NCBI GenBank assembly: GCA_013813905.1
Contig: JACCQX010000194.1
Coordinates: 1 to 10,647 of the forward strand
Direction of reading: 5' to 3'
DNA length: 10,647 nt
Source of the DNA: Chloroflexota bacterium
Lineage (GTDB): Bacteria > Chloroflexota > Limnocylindria > Limnocylindrales > CSP1-4
A model generated the notes under the pieces. The model ran no database searches, was not told the origin of the DNA, and saw only the letters and a list, made by a program, of their open reading frames with translations. A program made the position numbers and the translations under genes. Shown piece by piece: positions 7,001 through 10,647 of the stretch; the stretch's first letter is position 1; each line of letters begins with the position of its first letter.

Positions 7001-7304
7001 ACGGCTCGGCTCGCCTGAAGGGACCAACGGCCTCGGTCGCTTCGGCCTCAGTCCCCGTGAGTTGGAGGTGCTGTGGGTTCTCACGGAGGGACGCTCCAAC
7101 CGCGAGATCGGCGAACGGCTCTTCATCAGCGATCGAACGGTCGGCGTGCATGTGCGCCGCATCCTGGCCAAGCTGGGAGTCTCCGGTCGGGTGGAGGCGG
7201 CGGGCATCGCCATCAGGTCCGGCATGCTGCCCGGCCCGGACGCGGATGGACCGACGGGTACGCCAGCGGGTGCGGGCGAGCCGACCGGCGCGGACCAGCC
7301 TTGA
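4029..7304 (+). CDS. Large ATP-binding LuxR-family (LAL-type) transcriptional regulator with altered Walker A
   Basis: A 1091-residue cytoplasmic regulator of the MalT/LAL type. It starts with VGREQEL, typical of the AAA ATPase module (about residues 1-250). Its P-loop reads GPAGIGIS at 32-39: Ile38 stands where the phosphate-binding Lys is normally found, and Cys40 where Arg is common. Walker B looks normal (LLLILEDLHWSD, about 151-162). A long Ala/Leu-rich region of helical repeats (about 450-900) resembles TPR-type sensor repeats. The C terminus has a full LuxR/GerE helix-turn-helix from LSPRELEVL (1007) through EGRSNREIGERLF and TVGVHVRRILAKLGVSGR to about 1066, then a Gly/Pro-rich tail. 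A poorly conserved linker (about 930-1000) precedes the DNA-binding domain. Such proteins bind an inducer and ATP, oligomerise and activate transcription; here the ATP part is in doubt. The ATG at 4029 is the only sensible start. The target genes are unknown. Neighbours are the divergent methyltransferase and the downstream cupredoxin. Confidence 0.92.
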   Translation: MALVGREQELAELAEALQRAAQGESGRVVLAGPAGIGISCLLDESETRLDDVPGLIVARGHATEPQAGLPYAVLAEALEGALAALPDERFRATVAPAAHDLAALLPSLVPRLDALGIAREAPSLEAAEQVGSRVAESIRRTLERIAATGVLLLILEDLHWSDPATRHLIESLQGVARPSSLCLLVTFQPDELHRRHPARDFLSGLMRAPGAHVIQPAPLSGVELAELCHALEGERPSGSSLAALSEGSGGNPLLAVQLITARRALAGLRLSDPFDEVLGARLDALSPGALRSVRLLAAARRPLPRATCLGLALPEGHLSGSAVNEAIDSGLLVERAGRTGLGIAHELYAEGIEALCLPPERHAFHAALAGSAELPSAEAAWHWAAASRTVAARASHLAAGLAAERLDPGETALLHYQSALELGDPLGEGSDRAVDLAATLAAAARAAAVGGSFRRAAALIRRAIDSRPRRQRTSPRTGSIREAALTDAQRQARRDDSLRLAELYTQLGRYRWDGGDLVGGIAALHDALEMMPAEPSPGRARALAVLAQHLMIDGRFQESAALAREARAVAARTEPPALPEAGHATCTLGVDTAYLGELDRGLALLEEATDVARRTGRLDDLMRAYANRTTLLDLDSRREAALAVVNKGIRDARDAGLGDTYGAFLRGNAADILFMLGRWEESEVECRAGLAGRPAGVAWFSPILYLGLVLVESRADEEATRLVGRTLLQLEQVPAGQWTALVLRTAVSLLLWRGQADEAVTVATAAWDRVMETGDAGQIALAASTCLEAAATLTEVGRQARDYPAVARAGGLAGRALPDSERAVAASALPPTLGARREAELHLETARAQLARLRGRPSAARWARVADGWAAVPVPYQVAKARWWQALALLQAGEGREPARRPLQEAWQIASELPAQPLRRALADLARRARIDLPGASGLARPAPPSTRIVPDRAVDEGPFLPRGIGERQMLSVSPGPAASDRSTTARAIGQRLGSPEGTNGLGRFGLSPRELEVLWVLTEGRSNREIGERLFISDRTVGVHVRRILAKLGVSGRVEAAGIAIRSGMLPGPDADGPTGTPAGAGEPTGADQP

Positions 7305-7337
7305 CCGTGCCCCAGGGCGACCCCACGCTGCATACCG

Positions 7338-7343
7338 CAGAAT
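7338..7343 (+). promoter_or_regulatory. Possible -10 box of the cupredoxin gene
   Basis: CAGAAT, 7 nt before the ATG at 7351, the same placement as the other -10-like boxes in this window. The match is weak. The gene could instead be read through from the regulator 46 bp upstream. Confidence 0.25.
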
Positions 7344-7350
7344 GCCGGGC

Positions 7351-7947
7351 ATGAAGATCAACGCCTTGTCTCATGCTCGAGCCCTGCTCCTGGCCGGCGT
7401 CGCCAGTCTCGTCCTGGCCGCCTGCGGCAGCCAGGGCAGCGCCGGCTCCGACTGGACCGTCCATCCGCCCGAGCCGGCACCGTCAGGCAGTCCCGGGGGA
7501 TCCCCCGGGCAGAGCCCGGCCGGATCTCCGGGCGGCAGCCCAGCCGCCTCGCCGGGTGGCACTCCGGCGGGATCGCCCGGCGGCAGCCCAGCCGCCTCGC
7601 CGGGTGGCAGCCAGGCAACCGGTGACGGGACCATCGGCCTGACCGAGACCATGGCCGTGCAGATCCTGCGGGACGGCGAGCAGGTGTCGGAGATCGCTCT
7701 GACGGAGGGTGAGACGTACACCTTCGAGATCACCAACGAAGGCGGGCTCGAGCACAACTTCTACATCGGCCCCCCCGAGCAGCTCCAGGCCAACGATGTC
7801 GCGGAGCTGCCCGGCGTGCCCAACTTCACCGACGGCATGCAGGCGTTCGAGTACACCGCCACGGCGGAGACGGCCGGCCTGGAGTTCGCCTGCACCGTGC
7901 CCGGTCACTACGGGCCGATGCACGGAGCGTTGGTCGTGGAGCCGTAG
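7351..7947 (+). CDS. Cupredoxin-domain lipoprotein (type I copper site)
   Basis: A predicted surface-anchored copper protein that may carry electrons or hold copper outside the cytoplasmic membrane. Of its 198 residues, 1-24 form a lipoprotein signal peptide with lipobox LAAC and lipidated Cys25. Residues about 41-88 are a flexible linker of Ser, Pro, Gly and Ala built on a 16-residue repeat. The cupredoxin fold spans about 93-198. Copper ligands are visible as His135 (LEHNF), Cys181, His186 and Met190 in ACTVPGHYGPMHG; the Cys+5 His and Cys+9 Met spacing is that of azurin, not plastocyanin. The ATG at 7351 (MKINALSH) is preferred to the in-frame ATG at 7342 because it gives a standard signal peptide. 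No Shine-Dalgarno site is present. No oxidase or copper-transport gene is adjacent, so the redox partner is unknown. The tail ends 12 bp from the convergent HAD gene. Confidence 0.9.
   Translation: MKINALSHARALLLAGVASLVLAACGSQGSAGSDWTVHPPEPAPSGSPGGSPGQSPAGSPGGSPAASPGGTPAGSPGGSPAASPGGSQATGDGTIGLTETMAVQILRDGEQVSEIALTEGETYTFEITNEGGLEHNFYIGPPEQLQANDVAELPGVPNFTDGMQAFEYTATAETAGLEFACTVPGHYGPMHGALVVEP
7492..7509. repeat. 18-bp perfect palindrome in the cupredoxin linker
   Basis: CCCGGGGGATCCCCCGGG is identical to its own reverse complement. It lies inside the coding sequence, where it encodes Ser-Pro-Gly-Gly-Ser-Pro-Gly. It is probably a by-product of the Pro/Gly/Ser codons. Confidence 0.7.
7531..7608 (+). 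repeat. 48-bp-period coding repeat in the cupredoxin linker
   Basis: A 30-bp unit at 7531-7560 recurs without change at 7579-7608, a period of 48 bp or 16 residues. The protein repeat is GSPGGSPAASPGG plus three variable residues, twice, preceded by a partial degenerate copy (SPGGSPGQSPA). In-frame tandem duplication of a flexible linker explains it. Repeats like this can change length between strains. Confidence 0.85.
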
Positions 7948-7959
7948 CGGCCCAGATCG

Positions 7960-8676
7960 TCAGTCAGCCCGCTTCGAGAGGAGGTCCCGACGCTGTAGCT
8001 CACGGCGCAGCTCATCGAGCGCCGGTAGCACCAGGTGTGCTCCGGCGGCCAGCAGGGTCTCTGCCGAAGCGGCACCCGTCGGCACAGCGATGGCCACCAT
8101 CGCAGCCGCCCGCGCCGCGCGCATGTCCCAGGTCGCGTCGCCCACATACCAGCAGCGGCGGCTCGAGAGGCCCAGACGCTCGGCCGTGTGCAACAGGAGG
8201 TCGGGCGCTGGCTTCGCCTGCGCCACGTTGGATCCGTCCACGATGTGCGCGTCCGGCCCGATGCCCAGGGCACCGATAGAGGCGGTGACCTGCGCCGCCC
8301 GGCTGGAAGTCGCGATGGCCCAGGGCAAGTCGGAAGCAGTGAGCGCGTGCAGGAGCTCGACCGCTCCCGGCAGGGGCTGGGGGTCCACGTTGATCCGGTC
8401 GAAGCGCTCGCCGGCGCGGCGATCGATGGCCTCCGCTCGATCCTCTGACAGCTGGCGCCCGCCTACCTCGGCCACCTCGATGGCAAGGCGCTTGCCGTCG
8501 GCCCCGATGAGGCCCGCCAGGTGGTTGCGGTCGACTTCGAAGCCGAGCTCCTGGAAGGTGAGCAGCCAGGCTTCGATGCGCGCGCCGACGGTATCGACGA
8601 GCGTCCCGTCAAGGTCGAAGATGACCCCCTCGGGCTGGGGCAGATCGGCCGGACCGGCAGCCCGGATATCGGTCAC
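7960..8676 (-). CDS. HAD-superfamily hydrolase (phosphoglycolate phosphatase / beta-phosphoglucomutase-like)
   Basis: A cytoplasmic Mg-dependent phosphatase or phosphomutase; the substrate is not known. The 238 residues hold all four HAD motifs: I, DLDGTLVDT with nucleophile Asp21 and Asp23; II, the ATSS stretch; III, Lys155 in AKPAPD; IV, GDATWD with Asp180 and Asp184. A helical cap inserted after motif I (about 30-90) places it in subfamily I with the phosphoglycolate phosphatase-like enzymes. The start is set at GTG 8676. A longer frame with a start at 8727 exists, but it would overlap the divergent membrane-protein start and adds an atypical N terminus. TACCCT lies 6 nt before the GTG, which supports a leaderless start there. 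No Shine-Dalgarno site is seen. Its 3' end is 12 bp from the convergent cupredoxin gene. Confidence 0.9.
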   Translation of the reverse strand: MTDIRAAGPADLPQPEGVIFDLDGTLVDTVGARIEAWLLTFQELGFEVDRNHLAGLIGADGKRLAIEVAEVGGRQLSEDRAEAIDRRAGERFDRINVDPQPLPGAVELLHALTASDLPWAIATSSRAAQVTASIGALGIGPDAHIVDGSNVAQAKPAPDLLLHTAERLGLSSRRCWYVGDATWDMRAARAAAMVAIAVPTGAASAETLLAAGAHLVLPALDELRRELQRRDLLSKRAD

Positions 8677-8682
8677 CCCGGA

Positions 8683-8688
8683 AGGGTA
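8683..8688 (-). promoter_or_regulatory. Putative -10 box of the HAD hydrolase gene
   Basis: TACCCT on the minus strand with a 6-nt spacer (TCCGGG) to the GTG at 8676. It fits the TANNNT form and the spacing seen before the methyltransferase and regulator genes. Confidence 0.35.
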
Positions 8689-8720
8689 GTCGCTGCAGGC
8701 CGGCTCATCCGGTCGCGCGC

Positions 8721-9407
8721 GTGGCACGAACCGCAGGGAGAAGGGAGCACGCCATCGGACACACCGTCGTCCACCAGGTCTTCGTCATCATCGTCCTCGG
8801 CTTCGTGCTGGCCAGTCCATTCATCGCGGCCCTGCTCCAGCGACGGAGCTTGCTGGGTCCGCAGGGCTCGAAGGTCGGCCTTGATCGCTGGCTGGTGCTG
8901 CCGGTGGCCACCCTTTCGCTGGGCGTGGGCATGATCCACGCCGCGGTGGTGGGCGATCACTTCCGGGAAGAGACGCTCTCGGGGACGTTCTTCGTGATGG
9001 TCGCCGTCTTCCAGCTCGGCTGGGGCGTGCTGTTCGCGAGGCGACCACAGGTCGGGCTGGCCGCCCTGGGGCTGTTGGTCAACGCCACCGTCGTCGCCAC
9101 ATGGCTCGTGACGCGAACGGTGGGCCTGCCCTTCGGTGCGCACCCCGGCGTCCCGGAACCGATCGCCACGCCCGATCTCCTGGCTACGCTCTTCGAGTCG
9201 CTCATCGTGGCCGGCACGGCGGCCCTGGCGCTGCCCTTCCTGCGGAACATGGCGAAGAGGTCGCGCTACCTCGTGGCGAGCGCCGATCTGGGCGTGGTCA
9301 TGGCCCTCATCGTCATCACCATGGTGGTCAGCTACGCGCTGGTCGACATCTCGGTCAATGGCGGGCACGGCGCCCTGATGGATCAGGCGGGGGCCGCGCC
9401 GCCCTGA
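8721..9407 (+). CDS. Six-helix integral membrane protein of unknown function
   Basis: A 228-residue protein with about six hydrophobic helices: near residues 16-38, 57-77, 88-106, 112-131, 157-174 and 186-210. Polar residues cluster at helix edges: His73 and His80 with Glu83-Glu84 in IHAAVVGDHFREE after helix 2; Arg132, the GLPFG loop (135-139), His141 and Glu146 after helix 4; and Glu159 inside helix 5. I recall similar membrane proteins from actinobacteria and Chloroflexota with an RTxGLPFGxHxGxPEP loop, but no assigned function. Such His/Glu placement could bind a metal or haem; this is inference. The start is uncertain. GTG 8721 is the first usable codon and has no Shine-Dalgarno site. 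AAGGGAG at 8741-8747 instead points at an ATC codon at 8754. The 3' end overlaps the YyaL-like gene by 25 bp. The short divergent gap to the HAD gene (44 bp) suggests closely packed promoters. Confidence 0.75.
   Translation: MARTAGRREHAIGHTVVHQVFVIIVLGFVLASPFIAALLQRRSLLGPQGSKVGLDRWLVLPVATLSLGVGMIHAAVVGDHFREETLSGTFFVMVAVFQLGWGVLFARRPQVGLAALGLLVNATVVATWLVTRTVGLPFGAHPGVPEPIATPDLLATLFESLIVAGTAALALPFLRNMAKRSRYLVASADLGVVMALIVITMVVSYALVDISVNGGHGALMDQAGAAPP
8741..8747 (+). promoter_or_regulatory. Shine-Dalgarno-like site inside the N terminus of the membrane protein gene
   Basis: AAGGGAG lies 6 nt before codon ATC at 8754, exactly where a start codon would be expected. If real, translation would start there on a non-standard codon and give a 217-residue protein beginning just before the first membrane helix. 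It may also be a chance result of the Arg-Arg-Glu codons. Confidence 0.3.
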
Positions 9408-10647
9408 GCCTGCCCGCCCTGACCCTGCCGACCGGGCGCGGCGCTCAGCTCGCGCCGCAGGGCCTCCGCATCGTTGACCGGCTGGCGACAGGTGAAGCCT
9501 CGACAGACATAGGCCGTCGGCTTGCCATCGCGCATCGTTCGGTCGTGCAGCAGCGGGACCGCGCTGTCGTCCGGTGCCGCGCTGGCGGCCACCACCTGTC
9601 GCGGCTGGAAGCCCTCCGCGGTGACCGTCAGAAGCGCAGCCGTTCCGGGAGCCTCCGGCGACCCAACGATGGCCACCTCGTCGATGGGTCCCCCGGCCAG
9701 GTCCGCTGCGATGAGCCACTGGGCGAATGCCGTGGGATAGAGCTGCGCCACGGAAGCGACGAGCGCCAGCGTCGCCTCAGCGGCCGATCGGTAGCGCGCC
9801 TCGCCGGTGAACGCGTGGAGTCGGAGCAGGACGGTCGCGGCCATGGCGTTGCCCGACGGGAGCGCGTTGTCCTGGAGGCCCTTGGGACGCGTGACCAGCC
9901 GCTCCGCGTCGTCGGCGGTGTCGAAGAAACCTCCTGCCGGGTCGCGGAAGTGGTTCAGCACGACCTCCACCATCTCCCGCGCGGCCACGAACCAGCGTTC
10001 GTCGAAGGTCGCCTCGTAGAGTGCCAGGAGGCCCTCGGCGAGATGGGTGTGGTCTTCCAGGACGCCGTCGCCCGTGGCTCGACCGTCCTTCCAGGAGCGC
10101 TTGAGGCGACCGCCCGGACCGCCCAGTCCGGCCAGGATGGCCTCCGCGGCGGTGACCGCTGACTCTCGATAGACCGACGCCCGAGCCGCGTCCCCCTGTG
10201 CTTCCACGGCGCGGGCGGCCTCGGCGAGGGCGGCTATGGCCAGCCCGTTCCAGGCGGCCAAAGCCTTGAGGTCGCGAGCTGGCTGCGGGCGTGAGCGGCG
10301 GCGCTCCAGGAGCCGATCGCGGGCCTCCGCCAGCGCCGTGGCGATCTCCTCGGGGCGCAGCCCGAAACGCCCTGCGAGCTCCGCATCGCTGCGCACCCGC
10401 TGGAGGATCGTGACGCCCTCCCAGTTGCCCTCGTCCGTGACGCCATGGGCCGCTGCGAAGAGCGGCGCGTCCTCCTCCAGGACCTCGCGTATCTCGGCCG
10501 CCCGCCACACGTAGGTGGCTCCCTCGACGCCTTCCGTATCGGCGTCCTCGCTGGCGGCGAAAGCGCCGTCGGGCGTGGTGAGGTTGACGCGCAGGTAGTC
10601 GAGGGTAGTCCTCGTCACATCTCCGTAGAGCGGATCTCCGGTGAGCT
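9383..10647 (-). CDS. YyaL/SPATA20-like thioredoxin-domain protein, C-terminal part (runs off right edge)
   Basis: The frame is open to the right edge, giving 420 residues up to a TGA at 9385-9383. Landmarks of the DUF255/YyaL family appear in order: LTGDPLYGDVTRTTLDYL at the edge, the SEDADTEG motif, YVWRAAEI, a WNGLAIAALAEAA helix of the alpha/alpha-barrel, LEDHTHLAEGLLALYEAT, GGFFDTADDAE, RPKGLQDNALPSGNAMAA and, near the end, CRGFTC followed by QPV. The family is usually near 650-700 residues with an N-terminal thioredoxin-like domain; that domain and the true start lie outside the window. A GTG at 10618 is internal, since the conserved sequence continues upstream. The biochemical role is unresolved: an (alpha/alpha)6 barrel is fused to a thioredoxin fold, and the family is often annotated as thioredoxin-domain protein. 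The last residues are a Gly/Gln/Ala-rich tail that overlaps the membrane protein gene by 25 bp. Confidence 0.9.
   Translation of the reverse strand, partial: LTGDPLYGDVTRTTLDYLRVNLTTPDGAFAASEDADTEGVEGATYVWRAAEIREVLEEDAPLFAAAHGVTDEGNWEGVTILQRVRSDAELAGRFGLRPEEIATALAEARDRLLERRRSRPQPARDLKALAAWNGLAIAALAEAARAVEAQGDAARASVYRESAVTAAEAILAGLGGPGGRLKRSWKDGRATGDGVLEDHTHLAEGLLALYEATFDERWFVAAREMVEVVLNHFRDPAGGFFDTADDAERLVTRPKGLQDNALPSGNAMAATVLLRLHAFTGEARYRSAAEATLALVASVAQLYPTAFAQWLIAADLAGGPIDEVAIVGSPEAPGTAALLTVTAEGFQPRQVVAASAAPDDSAVPLLHDRTMRDGKPTAYVCRGFTCRQPVNDAEALRRELSAAPGRQGQGGQAQGGAAPA

Noticed and set aside
6169..7350. Plus-strand open frame upstream of and in frame with the cupredoxin (592 residues in total).
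   Set aside because: The upstream part overlaps the end of the regulator in another frame and is Arg/Pro/Ser-rich. A lipoprotein signal peptide starting at 7351 marks the true N terminus.
7531..7608. Possible CRISPR-like direct repeats.
   Set aside because: Only two exact copies with an 18-bp spacer, in frame inside a protein linker, and no cas genes. It is a coding repeat.
7358..7757. Repetitive minus-strand frames opposite the cupredoxin linker.
   Set aside because: They are translations of the same 48-bp repeat on the wrong strand. The plus strand has a signal peptide and a copper site.
7948..7959. Terminator between the convergent cupredoxin and HAD genes.
   Set aside because: The gap is 12 bp, with no stem and no T-run on either strand.
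8673..9719. A 348-codon minus-strand frame opposite the membrane protein.
   Set aside because: Very rich in His, Arg, Gly and Asp with no family features, whereas the plus strand encodes six clean hydrophobic helices.
9101..10162. A 353-codon plus-strand frame across the membrane protein and YyaL-like genes.
   Set aside because: It crosses two well-supported genes in the wrong frame and has a low-complexity Arg/Gly/His composition.

Overview
The window is dense, very GC-rich bacterial DNA. It holds six complete protein genes and two that run off the ends. Gene content is mostly housekeeping and accessory: pyruvate kinase, an M20 amidohydrolase, an orphan DNA methyltransferase, a giant LuxR-type ATPase regulator, a lipoprotein cupredoxin, a HAD phosphatase, a six-helix membrane protein and a YyaL-type protein. 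The composition, the large LuxR regulator, the Ser/Pro/Gly-linker cupredoxin lipoprotein, the near absence of Shine-Dalgarno sites and the -10 boxes placed 6-8 nt before start codons suggest a Chloroflexota lineage such as the Limnocylindria/Ellin6529 group. An actinobacterium-like organism is also possible. This assignment is inference; no rRNA or other phylogenetic marker is present.

Layout, left to right. At 1-125 (minus) is the 5' part of a small zinc-ribbon protein gene with a TTG start and a good Shine-Dalgarno site. At 126-339 is a non-coding gap with three small hairpins. At 340-1806 (minus) is pyruvate kinase. An 87-bp divergent region follows, and then an M20D-type amidohydrolase at 1894-3102 (plus). 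Its tail overlaps by 15 bp the tail of a minus-strand DNA methyltransferase at 3088-3990. Only 38 bp separate the methyltransferase start from the start of the 1091-residue LuxR-family regulator at 4029-7304 (plus). A cupredoxin lipoprotein follows at 7351-7947 (plus). It converges, with a 12-bp gap, on a HAD hydrolase at 7960-8676 (minus). A polytopic membrane protein at 8721-9407 (plus) overlaps by 25 bp the tail of the YyaL-like gene at 9383 to the right edge (minus).

The genes do not form one pathway. Most are single transcription units in alternating orientation. The only same-strand pair that might be co-transcribed is regulator plus cupredoxin (46-bp gap), and even there a separate -10-like box sits before the cupredoxin. 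No convincing intrinsic terminator (hairpin plus T-run) was seen between any genes.

Points most worth a second look: (a) the regulator's Walker A motif has Ile where the nucleotide-binding Lys should be, while its Walker B and DNA-binding domains look intact; (b) several genes, including the methyltransferase/regulator pair, look leaderless, and that pair's promoters must overlap physically; (c) a membrane protein family of unknown function has a His/Glu-rich helix edge; (d) a 48-bp coding repeat and an 18-bp perfect palindrome lie in the cupredoxin linker. I did not find a phage, IS element, CRISPR array, tRNA, rRNA or recognisable defence island.
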